A stretch of 64,000 nucleotides of DNA from an uncultured Rhodospirillaceae bacterium (GCA_937887565.1 CALABS010000059.1:62001-126000), one strand, 5' to 3'; numbered from the stretch's first letter, positions 35,970 to 44,999 are shown. The notes: generated by a model not told the origin, from the sequence alone. Numbers and translations are program-made.

Positions 35970-36449
35970 TCAGCTCCCCACCGTGGGTGTCTCGCAGCGG
36001 CTGGTGGACCCGCGCGCCAGCACCGCCCGGCGCATGTCCTCGTAGCTGAGGGCGCCGTCGCGGCGATCGGCCACCGCCCCGAAGCCATGGGCCATGGGGG
36101 TGGTGTGCCCCGATTGATACCACGCCGCCGTGCCGTCGATCCACTTGCCGGTCTCGCAGTCGCCGACCCAGAACTCGGTGGCGGGGTCGTCGGCGAAGGG
36201 CTGGGTGGCCAGCCACAGGATGCCGTCGCCCAGATCGTCGAATTTCCACACCTTGCGCTTGTCGCCGCCCCGAATCTGGCCGGCATAGCGCGGGTCGTCC
36301 ACCAGCATGCCGCAATAGGCGCAGGCCTCCTTGCCCCAGCGGACATCCTCGGGGCCGGTGTCGGCGTTGCAGGCGGGCAGCGCCGCGACCGCCGCGACGG
36401 CGGGGATCGCGGCCAGGAAGCGGCGGCGGCTCAGGCAGTCATCGCACAT
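35970..36449 (-). CDS. nosL: NosL copper-binding lipoprotein
   Basis: A 159-residue periplasmic lipoprotein that delivers Cu(I) for NosZ. The signal carries a twin-arginine-like stretch (SRRRFLAA) followed by a lipobox (ALPAC). The diagnostic Cu-binding motif is CAYCGM. The order F-L-Y, with nosL between nosF and nosY, differs from the usual F-Y-L. Its start overlaps the end of nosF by 11 nt. Confidence 0.95.
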   Translation of the reverse strand: MCDDCLSRRRFLAAIPAVAAVAALPACNADTGPEDVRWGKEACAYCGMLVDDPRYAGQIRGGDKRKVWKFDDLGDGILWLATQPFADDPATEFWVGDCETGKWIDGTAAWYQSGHTTPMAHGFGAVADRRDGALSYEDMRRAVLARGSTSRCETPTVGS

Positions 36450-37314
36450 CGGCCATCTCCTCGGTGCCTTCGGCCATCTCCAGCCCGCCGATCAGCCCGG
36501 TGTAGCGCGACAACATGCACATGAAGCGCAGCCGGTCGGGTCCGTTGACCAGCCCATGCCAGGTGGTCCCATGGTCCGGGGTGGTGAATCGCCACTCGCC
36601 CAGGGTGCGGGCGAAGGCCTCCTCGGGGCGGATCAGGCGCAGCCTGCAGCGCATCCGGCTGGCCATGTCCACGTCGTCGGCGACGCGGTCGTCCAGCACC
36701 ACCTTGCCGGTATCCATCTCGATGACCCGGTTGACCAGCGCCGCCACCTCGTCGAGGCGGTGGCTGGTGATCAGCATCACGCCGCGATGGACGCGGCTTC
36801 CCAGCAGGCGGAAGAAGATGTGGCGGGCCTCGGGGTCCAGATTGGCGGCCGGCTCGTCCATGATCAGCAAGTCGGTGTCGCGGCCCAGCGCCACGCCGAT
36901 CAGCGCCTTCTGCTTCATGCCGCCCGACAGCTTAACGAAGGGCAGCCGGCGGATGGCCCGGTAGTCGAGGCCCAGTTCCTCCATCACTCCCACCATGCGG
37001 GCGGGGTCCGAGCGGCAGACGCCGGCGGCGAAGGACACCAGCTCGCCGACCGGCATCTTCAGGGGCGGCGGAATCTGGGGCACGAAGCCGACCCGGCCCA
37101 GCACGGTGGTGCGCTCGGCGCGCGGGTCGCGGCCGTCGATGCGCACGCGGCCGTCGTGGACGTACTCGCCCAGCAGGCAGCGGATCAAGGTGGTCTTGCC
37201 GGCGCCGTTGGACCCCACCAGGGCGACGCGGTCGCCGTGGTCCAGGGTCAGCGTGACCCCGTCCAGCACGCGGGCGCGGCGGAAGGTCTTGGCAACGTCG
37301 GTGAAGGTGATCAT
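36439..37314 (-). CDS. nosF: NosF ABC transporter ATPase
   Basis: A 291-residue ATP-binding protein that powers NosDFY. Walker A is GSNGAGKTT, the signature is LSGGMKQK, and Walker B is LLIMDEPAA. It has about 60 residues beyond the ABC core. ATG 37314 (MITFTDVAKTF) is chosen as the canonical start, 16 bp after nosH. Confidence 0.94.
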   Translation of the reverse strand: MITFTDVAKTFRRARVLDGVTLTLDHGDRVALVGSNGAGKTTLIRCLLGEYVHDGRVRIDGRDPRAERTTVLGRVGFVPQIPPPLKMPVGELVSFAAGVCRSDPARMVGVMEELGLDYRAIRRLPFVKLSGGMKQKALIGVALGRDTDLLIMDEPAANLDPEARHIFFRLLGSRVHRGVMLITSHRLDEVAALVNRVIEMDTGKVVLDDRVADDVDMASRMRCRLRLIRPEEAFARTLGEWRFTTPDHGTTWHGLVNGPDRLRFMCMLSRYTGLIGGLEMAEGTEEMADVR

Positions 37315-37330
37315 GGGGCGCGATCCTTCA

Positions 37331-38305
37331 CTACAGGAGCTTGTCGAGGCCAATCACCTCGAATTTCAGGGATCCGGTGGGGCAGGCGTCGATGCACAGG
37401 CCGCAGCGGGTGCAGTCGGCGCCGATGCCCACCTTGACGTCGGTGGCGTAGCCTTTCTTGGTGCAGTCGAGCACATGGGGGACCAAGCATACCTTGCGGC
37501 AGGCGCCCTCGTGGTGGCAGTCCTCGGGCGTGTAGGCGACCCGGAGCGGCGACACCGCCCCGACCACCGCGTAGGTGATGCCGATGGGACACATGTACCG
37601 GCACCACAGGCGCCGCGAATAGGCCACTTCCAGCGCCAGCAGCACGCCGACGATCGCCAGGGCCATGGTGGGGCCGTAGATCAGGGCGCGCGACAGGATG
37701 CCGGTGGGCGAGATGGTCTCGTAGACCGTATAGCCCGAGGCCAGGGCGAGCACCGCGAACACCACGTAGAGCACGGTGCGGGTGCGGCGGTCCAGCGCAT
37801 GGTCCTTGACCCAGCCCTTGGCGGCCAGCTTGAGGTGCAGCGCCTCGGCCCACTCGGCGACCAGATGGTAGGGGCACACCCACGAGCAGAAGCTGCGCCC
37901 GCCCAGCAGCAGCCACATCACCAGAACCGTGCCGGTGCCGATGATCAGGTTGATGAGGATGGTCTTGAAGGCCAGCGTCACCTGCAGCGCCGAATTGAGA
38001 TCGGCCATGTGGAAGCCGATGACGCGGCTGGCGGTCAGCGCCCCCTCGATCAGCTGGACGTCGAACTGGTACGAGGCGACGAACAGCAGGTTCACCACCA
38101 GAAGGGTGATCCAACGGCGGTTGCGCCAGGTGTGGACCCTGGCCCGCTCGTGCACCTGGTGCTGGATGCGGGCGTTGTCCTCGCGCGTGCGTTTGTTGGC
38201 GCGCTTGCAGTCGTGCAGGCAGCGGGCCGCCTCGGTGTATTCGTCGGGAGCGGGCCTCGCCGGCTCGCGGCCCAGCATCACCGCCAGGGACTGGATCAGG
38301 CTCAT
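37331..38305 (-). CDS. nosH: NosH, NapH-type polyferredoxin membrane protein
   Basis: A 324-residue protein with about five membrane helices. It has the two CxxxCP motifs of NapH/NosH (FCSWVCPYH and CRYMCPIG), which face the cytoplasm, and a C-terminal ferredoxin motif (CTRCGLCIDACPTG) preceded by a further cysteine cluster (CHHEGACRKVC). With NosG it is believed to move electrons from menaquinol to the periplasmic cytochromes and NosZ in clade II systems. The ATG at 38305 overlaps the nosG stop by 4 nt, with GGAGG upstream. Confidence 0.92.
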   Translation of the reverse strand: MSLIQSLAVMLGREPARPAPDEYTEAARCLHDCKRANKRTREDNARIQHQVHERARVHTWRNRRWITLLVVNLLFVASYQFDVQLIEGALTASRVIGFHMADLNSALQVTLAFKTILINLIIGTGTVLVMWLLLGGRSFCSWVCPYHLVAEWAEALHLKLAAKGWVKDHALDRRTRTVLYVVFAVLALASGYTVYETISPTGILSRALIYGPTMALAIVGVLLALEVAYSRRLWCRYMCPIGITYAVVGAVSPLRVAYTPEDCHHEGACRKVCLVPHVLDCTKKGYATDVKVGIGADCTRCGLCIDACPTGSLKFEVIGLDKLL

Positions 38306-39045
38306 GCCGGCCTCCATTCCGCATGGGCGTCGATGACGATGGCGGCCGGTTCGGTCGGGCACACCATCTCGCAGACACCGCAGCCGACGCAGGACTGGGT
38401 GACCACCGGCGTGCGGCGCCGGTCGGCGGCGTCGATGCTCATGGGGGCCAGGGTGATGGCGCCCTCGATGGGGCACTCGCGGACGCACAGATCGCAGAGT
38501 TCCAGGTCATAGGGATGGTCGGCCAGCGGGATCGGCGTCCAGCGGTCGATCTCCTCGTAGCGCAGCAGGCCGGGAAAATCGGCACCACGCGCCTGGCCCT
38601 TGAAGCCGAGGCCCTGGCGGGCCAGGCAGACATCCGGCTTGTCGAGCCGCGCGATGCCCATGCGCACCTCTTCCTTCTTGGAGATGGCGTGGCTGAGCGC
38701 CCCCGTCGGGCAGGCCAGGATGCACTGCACGGCATCGCACGAGAAGTCGCAGGCCTGGTCGCGGGCGGGGATGTAGGGAACGCCGACGCCGAAGCCCTCG
38801 TCGATGTCGGCCAGGAAGATGGCCTTCACCGGGCAGACCTGGACGCATTGGCCGCATTTGATGCACGAGGCCAGGAACTCGTCCTCGGCCAAGGCACCGG
38901 GCGGGCGCAGGCGCGACGCATGCGCCTTGGCGACGGGCAGCCAGCCCGCGAGGGCGGCGCCGACCGCGACCGATCCGAACAGGATCGAGCGCAGGAAGCG
39001 GCGCCGAGCCTCCTGCTGGAGGCGGGAAGGAGGAAGGGAGGTCAT
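38302..39045 (-). CDS. nosG: NosG, NapG-type periplasmic ferredoxin
   Basis: A 247-residue iron-sulphur protein with a twin-arginine signal (RRRFLRSILFG) for folded export. Four 4Fe-4S motifs are visible: CIKCGQCVQVCP, CDFSCDAVQCILACP, CDLCVRECP and CVGCGVCEMVCP. Works with NosH in the quinol-to-NosZ path. Its ATG overlaps the stop of nosD (ATGA) and its stop overlaps the start of nosH, so the three are translationally coupled. Confidence 0.92.
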   Translation of the reverse strand: MTSLPPSRLQQEARRRFLRSILFGSVAVGAALAGWLPVAKAHASRLRPPGALAEDEFLASCIKCGQCVQVCPVKAIFLADIDEGFGVGVPYIPARDQACDFSCDAVQCILACPTGALSHAISKKEEVRMGIARLDKPDVCLARQGLGFKGQARGADFPGLLRYEEIDRWTPIPLADHPYDLELCDLCVRECPIEGAITLAPMSIDAADRRRTPVVTQSCVGCGVCEMVCPTEPAAIVIDAHAEWRPA

Positions 39046-40319
39046 GACTTGGTCTCCAGCACCGGGCGCGGGTCTTCCAGCAGCAGCTCGGGCTCGCTGA
39101 ACGGTGCCAGGCGGTCGAGGAAGTCGACGACCTCCAGCAGCGGCGTTCCCTTGAAGAAGCGGGTGTTGGGGATCTCCATCCACACCCGGCTGGCATAGCC
39201 CATCACCCGGTAGGGGCTGTCGCCGATGCCGTCGCCGTCCCGGTCCCAGCCCTCGTAGCCGTCCCAGGAATTGCCCTCCCACACGTTGCGCTTGGCCGAG
39301 CCGCCGCCGAACACCGCCACCTCGGTGATGTTGCCGGTGATGCGGTTGCCCTTGAAGATGTTGCCCTGCCAGTCGTTCAGGAACGAGATGGCGATGTCGT
39401 TGAAGGCGATGCGGTTGCCGGTGACGCGGTTGGTCTGGTCGGGCTGATAGGGCGAGACGTCCAGGAAGACGCCGTTGGCGCAGTACAGGATGTCGTTGCC
39501 CTCGATGGTCAGGTCGCTGCTTTCCTTGGCGGCGATGCAGGTGCCCGTGGACCCGGTGGAATTGGCGATGTGGTTGTTCCGGATCACGACGCCCTCGCTG
39601 TACATCAGCGACACGCCGACGGAGTTGTCGAAGAAGCGGTTGCCCTCGACGACATTCTTGCCGGAATACATGAAGTGCAGACCGTAGCGGCCGCGATGAG
39701 ACACGTTCTCGGCAATGCGGTTGCGGTGCGAGTACCACACCACGATGTCGCGCGAATCCACCGCCTCGTTGCCGACGATCTGGTTGTCGTTGCTGTACCA
39801 CAGCTTGATGGCGTCGCCCCTGAGGCCCAGGCTCAGCTCGCTCTTGGACGAGATGTGGTTGCGCCGGATGATGTTGGCGTCGGCCTTGGCGAGGTTGATG
39901 CCTTGCAGGGTCTCGGCGATGACGTTGTCCTTGACCACGTTGTTGCGCCCGCGGATCTGGACGCCGGCATCCTCGAGATTGTGGTCCGTGCCCGAGTTGA
40001 CCAGGCGCAGGTTCTTGACCACCGCGCCGTCGGCCTCGATCGTCAGCACGCTGCCGACCCCGTCGGCATCGATGGTCACCTGGTCGCGGCCGTCGAGGGT
40101 GACGGGCTTGCGGATCACCACCGAGCCCCGGTACACGCCCGGCGGCGGAACCACCTCGGCGTTGTCGGCGGCGGCGTCGATCATCGCCTGGATCTCGCCC
40201 GCGTCGTGCCGGGGCGGCGTGGAAACCGCCGCCGCCGTCGCGGCCGCCGCCACGGCCAGGGCCGGCACGGCGGCGGCCAGCGCACCACGCAGTCTCCGGA
40301 AGGAGAATTCGGAAAGCAT
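39042..40319 (-). CDS. nosD: NosD, periplasmic beta-helix maturation protein
   Basis: A 425-residue exported protein with an N-terminal signal sequence and a right-handed beta-helix made of repeated imperfect units (N-x-I/V-x-x-N patterns such as NNVVKDNVIAE, NDNQIVGNEAVD, KNVVEGNRFFD). NosD, together with NosF and NosY, is needed to build the CuZ site of NosZ. It follows nosB by 19 bp and overlaps nosG by 4 nt. Confidence 0.94.
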   Translation of the reverse strand: MLSEFSFRRLRGALAAAVPALAVAAAATAAAVSTPPRHDAGEIQAMIDAAADNAEVVPPPGVYRGSVVIRKPVTLDGRDQVTIDADGVGSVLTIEADGAVVKNLRLVNSGTDHNLEDAGVQIRGRNNVVKDNVIAETLQGINLAKADANIIRRNHISSKSELSLGLRGDAIKLWYSNDNQIVGNEAVDSRDIVVWYSHRNRIAENVSHRGRYGLHFMYSGKNVVEGNRFFDNSVGVSLMYSEGVVIRNNHIANSTGSTGTCIAAKESSDLTIEGNDILYCANGVFLDVSPYQPDQTNRVTGNRIAFNDIAISFLNDWQGNIFKGNRITGNITEVAVFGGGSAKRNVWEGNSWDGYEGWDRDGDGIGDSPYRVMGYASRVWMEIPNTRFFKGTPLLEVVDFLDRLAPFSEPELLLEDPRPVLETKS

Positions 40320-40338
40320 GGCCCGCCCCTTCCGATCC

Positions 40339-40998
40339 TTACCGGCCGCCGATCCGCAGCATCTTGCGACGGATCAGGAAGGCGACCAGCAGGCACAAAG
40401 CGGCGGCCAGCAGCAGGCCGTAGCCGTAATGGGGATAGGAATAGGTGCTGAACTGGGCGACCTTGCCCTGGCCGAACACGGTCGGCATGAACGGCTTGAC
40501 GGTGAAGGCGCCCCACGGATGGAGGTTGTGGCCGAACCACCACAGCCAGGCCGAATAGTCGATGACGAAGACCACCGGGATGATCATCCCCGCCGTCGGC
40601 AGCGCCCACCACAGCGGCCCCGAATAGACCAGGAAGGCGGCCAGCATGACGCCCACCAGCGCGAACAGGTAGGGCGAGGCGGCGATCTCGATTTGGGCGC
40701 CCTTCTCGATGGGCTCCATGCCGATATAGTGGTTGATGACGTTCATCTCGTGGACGCAGTCCAGCGCCTCTTCCTCGTAGATCTCGTCGTCCTCGGCGCG
40801 CTTCTCGCAGCCGTTGAAGACGCCGTTGACGTGGAAGTGGATGCGGACGCCGTCGGGGAAGGTGTGTTCCGGGTAGTTGGGCGCCTTCAGCGACACCCAC
40901 CAGATGGGCGAGACATACGCGCCGCCGATGAGCAGCATGGCGATGACCGTCAGGGCCCGGAACACCAGCCCCATCCTGCGCGTTTCCTGGGAAATCAT
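40339..40998 (-). CDS. nosB: NosB-like integral membrane protein
   Basis: A 219-residue protein with one helix near residues 13-33, a periplasmic loop containing two cysteines (GCEKRAEDD and DCVHEMN) and conserved histidines, then three more helices. The position between cytochrome genes and nosD and the size fit NosB of clade II nos clusters, such as that in Wolinella. The role of NosB is not settled. The 60 bp before it contain a GC-rich stem without a U-tract. Confidence 0.8.
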   Translation of the reverse strand: MISQETRRMGLVFRALTVIAMLLIGGAYVSPIWWVSLKAPNYPEHTFPDGVRIHFHVNGVFNGCEKRAEDDEIYEEEALDCVHEMNVINHYIGMEPIEKGAQIEIAASPYLFALVGVMLAAFLVYSGPLWWALPTAGMIIPVVFVIDYSAWLWWFGHNLHPWGAFTVKPFMPTVFGQGKVAQFSTYSYPHYGYGLLLAAALCLLVAFLIRRKMLRIGGR

Positions 40999-41058
40999 GG
41001 CAACCTCTTCAGACTGGACGGAAGACGGGGCCGCCGCCTGGACGGCCCCGGCGTTCCA

Positions 41059-41811
41059 CTATTCGAAGTCCGGATTCTTCCAGCCCTTCTCACCGATCTT
41101 GTCGGCCGGCGGCTTGATGCGGGAGACGTAGTCCAGCACCGCCTTGGTGTCACGCTCGGTCATCCACTGGATCTGCTTGACCATGTCGGGGTTGGCGTTG
41201 CGGCGCTTGCCTTCCTTGATCCACTGGTACTGGCGCATCAGGTAGTTGTAGTGCTGCCCTTCCAGGCGCGGATAGAACTTGTCGTTGTCGCCCTGGCCGT
41301 GCTCGCCGTGGCACTGGGCGCAGTTCTCCTTGTACAGCTTCTTGCCGTGCTCCAGGTCCTTGCCGTCGCCCATGCCGGGCTCGGGATTCATCTTCAGCTT
41401 CTGGATGTAGCCGGCGACGTCGGCGATGGCCTGCGGGCCGCCGATCTGGTCGGGCAGCGCGAAGGGATACATGGTCGGGTTGTCGCGGTTCAGCGCGCGG
41501 ATGTCGGCCAGCTGCTTGATGATCACCTTGGGGTGCTGGCCGGCCAGCTGCGGGAAGGTACCATCGGTCTGGCCCCAGCCCTCGGGCAGGTGGCAGGCGG
41601 CGCACACCTCGTAGACGTCGCGGCCGTTGACCAGGTCGGGCTTGAGGTGCAGCGCCTCGTCCTGCTCGCCGCCGCCGGCGTTCCACTCGTAGCCGGATTC
41701 ACCGATGGACTTGCCCTGCTTGGGCTTGTCCTTGACGCCGGCGGCGATGGCGACGGAGCCCAGGGCCGTGACGGCGACCGCCAGGGTGGCGACGCGGATA
41801 AAAGTCTTCAT
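41059..41811 (-). CDS. Dihaem cytochrome c (nos operon, NosC-like role)
   Basis: A 250-residue periplasmic cytochrome with a Sec signal (residues 1-23) and two CxxCH haem c sites, CAACH and CAQCH, with Met ligands available downstream (for example NPTMYPF). It resembles the cytochrome c4/c553 class. By position it takes the place of the NosC cytochromes of clade II clusters, which carry electrons from NosGH to NosZ; those are monohaem in Wolinella, whereas this one is dihaem, so no gene symbol is assigned. Confidence 0.88.
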   Translation of the reverse strand: MKTFIRVATLAVAVTALGSVAIAAGVKDKPKQGKSIGESGYEWNAGGGEQDEALHLKPDLVNGRDVYEVCAACHLPEGWGQTDGTFPQLAGQHPKVIIKQLADIRALNRDNPTMYPFALPDQIGGPQAIADVAGYIQKLKMNPEPGMGDGKDLEHGKKLYKENCAQCHGEHGQGDNDKFYPRLEGQHYNYLMRQYQWIKEGKRRNANPDMVKQIQWMTERDTKAVLDYVSRIKPPADKIGEKGWKNPDFE

Positions 41812-41869
41812 AGATCCTCTCCAAGCGTTCGTGTTGTTTAGCGAGAGCTTATCCTCGACCCGTTCCAGG

Positions 41870-42457
41870 TCACTTGACGTTGGCTAAGTACTCCGCGATC
41901 GCCTGCAATTCGGCGTCGGTGACCAGGTGCATCACCGGCTGCATGGCGGCGGTCAGGCCGTTCTTGCGGACGGAATTCTTGATGTCGCCCATCTGCTGGA
42001 CCATGTACTTCTGGTCCTGGCCGCCGATGGCGGGATAGGTCTTGAGCACCGGCTTCAGGCCGTCCTTGCCGTGGCAGGCGATGCAGGTCTTGGTGGCGTA
42101 AAGCTTCTTGCCGTCGCCGGCCGATCCCTTGCCGGCGACGCGCGGCAGGCCGGACAGATAGTCGGCCAGGGCCCTCATCTCCTCCTCGGTGACCTCCTCC
42201 AGGATCGGCTTCATGGTATCGGGCGCCAGGCCGTTGGCCCTCGCCCCGGACTTCATGTCCTTGAGCTGGGTGAAGGCGTAGTCGGCGTTCTGACCCGACA
42301 GGCGCGGATAGCCGGGCTCCAGCGGCGTGTTGGCGTCCTCGCCGTGGCAGGCGGTGCAACCCTTATCGATGAACAGCTGCGCGCCGTCGGCGGCAAGCGC
42401 CGGCGCCGCGGCAAGCGCGGCGGCGGCCGCCAGCGCCAGAAGGGGGATGGTCTTCAT
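41870..42457 (-). CDS. Dihaem cytochrome c4-like (nos operon)
   Basis: A 195-residue exported cytochrome c made of two similar halves, each with a CxxCH (CTACHGED and CIACHGKD) and a GYPRLSGQ/TYPAIGGQ segment, the internal duplication of the cytochrome c4 family. A Sec signal covers residues 1-22. It is probably the direct donor to the CuA site of NosZ or the link to the next cytochrome. It lies directly after the terminator hairpin that follows nosZ. Confidence 0.9.
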   Translation of the reverse strand: MKTIPLLALAAAAALAAAPALAADGAQLFIDKGCTACHGEDANTPLEPGYPRLSGQNADYAFTQLKDMKSGARANGLAPDTMKPILEEVTEEEMRALADYLSGLPRVAGKGSAGDGKKLYATKTCIACHGKDGLKPVLKTYPAIGGQDQKYMVQQMGDIKNSVRKNGLTAAMQPVMHLVTDAELQAIAEYLANVK

Positions 42458-42481
42458 TCCCGAGTGTCTCCGTTGTTCTTG

Positions 42482-42516
42482 TAAAAAAGAGGGGCGGACC
42501 CCGAAGAGTCCGCCCC
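42482..42516 (-). terminator. Rho-independent terminator or attenuator after nosZ
   Basis: On the minus strand GGGGCGGAC and GTCCGCCCC form a 9-bp stem with an 8-nt loop, followed by CTCTTTTTT. It lies 20 bp beyond the nosZ stop and upstream of the cytochrome gene, so it should give excess nosZ transcript over the rest of the operon. Confidence 0.85.
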
Positions 42517-42536
42517 CGCCTCGAAACCCCCCAGCC

Positions 42537-44831
42537 TTACTGGACCTTCTTGGCCCCGTTCTGCTCGAGGTAGGTCTTGGCGCGCAGGCCGATGTCGGCC
42601 GCCTTGACCTGGTACTGCCACCACTGGTTCGCCCACAGGGCGCCGTTCTGCCAGTCGCCCTTCTTGGCGAAGTCCTCGGCCTTGGCACGGGCTTCGCTGG
42701 CGAAGTTCAGCTGGTCGGTGGCGTCTTCCACCAGGGCAACGACCGGAGCGAAGTCCTTGTAGTTGACGCTGGTGATGTAGCCGACCACCTGGTCGATGAC
42801 CGCCTGGGTCTCCAGGTTGGTCTTGTACTGCTTGTCGTAGTCCGCCTGGCTGTACTTGGTGCCGGCCTTGACCTCGGCGCCGGACGCCTTGTAGTTGGCC
42901 GGGGCGACCATCAGGTAGCCCTGCATCTCCAGGTGCAGCGCCGAGCAGAACTCGGTGCAGTAGTAGGGATACACACCGGCCTTGTTCACCTTGAAGGTGG
43001 ACGAGGCGGTCTTGCCCGGCTCGAGCGACAGGTTGACGTTGTGCTTCGACACCGCGAAGCCGTGCGTCTCGTCCTGGGCGCGCTCCAGGTTGGTCAGGTG
43101 CACGGTCACCTCGTCGCCCTCGGTCACCTCGATGATCTCGGGGGTGATGTGCGAGCGGATGACGGTGCCGAAGACCTCGACCTTGTTGCCGTTGCGCTCG
43201 ACACGCTCCTGGCCGGCGCGGACCGACGCCGGGTGCTTTTCACCGGTGCGCGAGTCGGTGCCGTGCTTGTAGCGGATGCCGGGCTTCAGCTTGTCGGCCG
43301 AGATGGCCACCGCGTAGTGGGGCTCGCCCAGCGGCAGCGGCATGTCGTAAAGCAGCTGCATCTTCGAGTTCGAGGCGTCGATCAGCTGGTGGTTCTGCGG
43401 ATGCAGCGGGCCGACCGGGTTGAAGCGGTCGATGGCCAGCTTGTTCAGCGCCACCACGTACTTGCCCTTCGGCTTGGTGGTATCGCCTTCCATCGCCATC
43501 AGGTGGCCGATGTTGTAGTGGATCGACACCTTGTCGATCACCTTGCCCTCGCAGTAGTTCCACTTGGCCAGCATCGAGTCGACATAGAGCGACGTGAACG
43601 CCTGGCAGGGCACCGAGTCGTACTGGGTGTGAAGCGGGCCAAGGCCCAGTTCCACCTGCTTGTGGACGGTGTCCTCGAGGCTGATGATCGGAATCCCGTA
43701 CTCATCCTTGCCGGTGAACTTGCCGCCCTTGATGGCGGCCTGGATCTTGTCGAACGAGTAGACCGTGGTGTGGCTGTCCAGCTTGCCCGAGACGATGATG
43801 AACTTGCCGTCGGGGCTGACGTCGACGCCGTGCGGGCTCTTGGGCTCGGGGATCAGGAACAGCACGCCTTCCTTGGCGGCGGTGGCCATGTCGATCACGG
43901 CGTGGCCGTTGATCTTCTTGACCTTGCCGGCCTTGAACATCTGCTCGGCCTTCTTCCAGTTCACCACGTGCAGGAAGTCGGTGTCCTTGGCCGAGCAGCC
44001 GGCCTCGAACGGCGGACGGCCGCGCTCGATGCCGCCGACATAGCGCTCGGTGCAGAACGAGTTGGTGAACGACCAGCCGTCGGAATCCAGCTTGCCGAAG
44101 TCGGACAGGTCCTGGCTGTAAGGCGGCAGTTCCAGCGAGAACGAGTTTTCGGGCTCGATCTTGCCCTTCTCGCGGTTGAACTTCCAATAGGTGACGGCGC
44201 CGCGATACTTCTCGTTGAACTGCTCGAGCGGCACGAAGTCGTCTTCCAGCGGCGCCGCATACTGGGCCGCCTCGATCACGTAGTCGGTGTTGGGGGACAC
44301 GAAGGTGCCGCCGTGCTCCGACTTCAGGATCGGGTTCTTGACGATCTGCTTGGTCTCGAAGTCATGCAGGTCGATGACCGCGATACGGGGGAAGTTCTTG
44401 TCGTTGATGAACAGGAACTGGCCGTCGTATTCGCCGTTGGTCTCGGAGATCGCCGGATGGTGGGTGTCGCCGAACAGCACCTTGCGGCCGTCGACCGACG
44501 AACCCTCGTCCAGGATGCGCTTCGACTCGTCGTCGTAACCGTAGCCCTGCCAGGGCTCGGGGGTGAAGACGCCGATATACTTGAGGATGCGCATCGACGG
44601 GATGCCGTAGACGAGGACCTGGCCGCTCTGGCCACCCGACGAGAAGACGACGAATTCGTCGCGCTTGCCGGTGGGCGTATAGGTCTTGGCCGCCGCGAGG
44701 ACGTCCTTTTCGGTCAGCCCGCGACGCTTCATCACGTCGGACAGGCTTTCGGCGGACCAGGCCTGGCTCGCCGCCAGGACGCCAAAGCTCGCCGTGGCGA
44801 GCAGAGCCGCCAGTTTCTTAGATCCTTTCAT
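42537..44831 (-). CDS. nosZ: Nitrous oxide reductase, clade II (Sec-exported)
   Basis: A 764-residue multicopper enzyme that reduces N2O to N2 in the periplasm. The signal (MKGSKKLAALLATASFGVLA) has no twin arginine, unlike clade I NosZ, and the operon has nosB, nosG and nosH and no nosR, both marks of clade II. CuZ ligand regions are seen in GDTHHPAIS, SPHGVD, GPLHTQYD and NHQLID; the CuA loop is YCTEFCSALHLEM with the upstream His in HGFAVSKH. Beyond the CuA domain is a tail of about 110 residues, helical and without CxxCH, in the place where epsilonproteobacterial enzymes carry a haem domain. The ATG at 44831 follows a GGTGGGG site. Confidence 0.97.
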   Translation of the reverse strand: MKGSKKLAALLATASFGVLAASQAWSAESLSDVMKRRGLTEKDVLAAAKTYTPTGKRDEFVVFSSGGQSGQVLVYGIPSMRILKYIGVFTPEPWQGYGYDDESKRILDEGSSVDGRKVLFGDTHHPAISETNGEYDGQFLFINDKNFPRIAVIDLHDFETKQIVKNPILKSEHGGTFVSPNTDYVIEAAQYAAPLEDDFVPLEQFNEKYRGAVTYWKFNREKGKIEPENSFSLELPPYSQDLSDFGKLDSDGWSFTNSFCTERYVGGIERGRPPFEAGCSAKDTDFLHVVNWKKAEQMFKAGKVKKINGHAVIDMATAAKEGVLFLIPEPKSPHGVDVSPDGKFIIVSGKLDSHTTVYSFDKIQAAIKGGKFTGKDEYGIPIISLEDTVHKQVELGLGPLHTQYDSVPCQAFTSLYVDSMLAKWNYCEGKVIDKVSIHYNIGHLMAMEGDTTKPKGKYVVALNKLAIDRFNPVGPLHPQNHQLIDASNSKMQLLYDMPLPLGEPHYAVAISADKLKPGIRYKHGTDSRTGEKHPASVRAGQERVERNGNKVEVFGTVIRSHITPEIIEVTEGDEVTVHLTNLERAQDETHGFAVSKHNVNLSLEPGKTASSTFKVNKAGVYPYYCTEFCSALHLEMQGYLMVAPANYKASGAEVKAGTKYSQADYDKQYKTNLETQAVIDQVVGYITSVNYKDFAPVVALVEDATDQLNFASEARAKAEDFAKKGDWQNGALWANQWWQYQVKAADIGLRAKTYLEQNGAKKVQ

Positions 44832-44918
44832 TTTCCCCACCTTTGAACTGTTAAAAAAAGAGATGGAGTGACCCAAACACTTCGCCGCCGAGAATGATGT
44901 GCCGAAAATGTTGCAGCC

Positions 44919-44932
44919 GTGACCTTGGTCAA
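44919..44932. promoter_or_regulatory. FNR/CRP-family box between nosZ and sco
   Basis: Read on the minus strand the site is TTGACCAAGGTCAC, matching TTGA-N6-TCAA at seven of eight positions. Its centre is 94 bp from the nosZ start and 75 bp from the sco start, so a -41.5 placement would give short leaders in both directions. FNR-type regulators activate denitrification genes when oxygen is low. Assignment to FNR is by motif only. Confidence 0.55.
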
Positions 44933-44999
44933 GTCGTGGGGAGGGGCGCCATGTCTTAATGGCGTCGCTTCCATCGCGAGAACTGGTCAGGAGACAGGC

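Noticed and set aside
41027..41049. GC stem between the cytochrome gene and nosB as a terminator
   Set aside because: GGGGCCG/CGGCCCC forms a stem on the minus strand but no U-tract follows; it is noted only as possible RNA structure.
42327..44846. 839-codon plus-strand frame opposite nosZ
   Set aside because: Shadow of nosZ, which has a signal peptide and all copper ligands.
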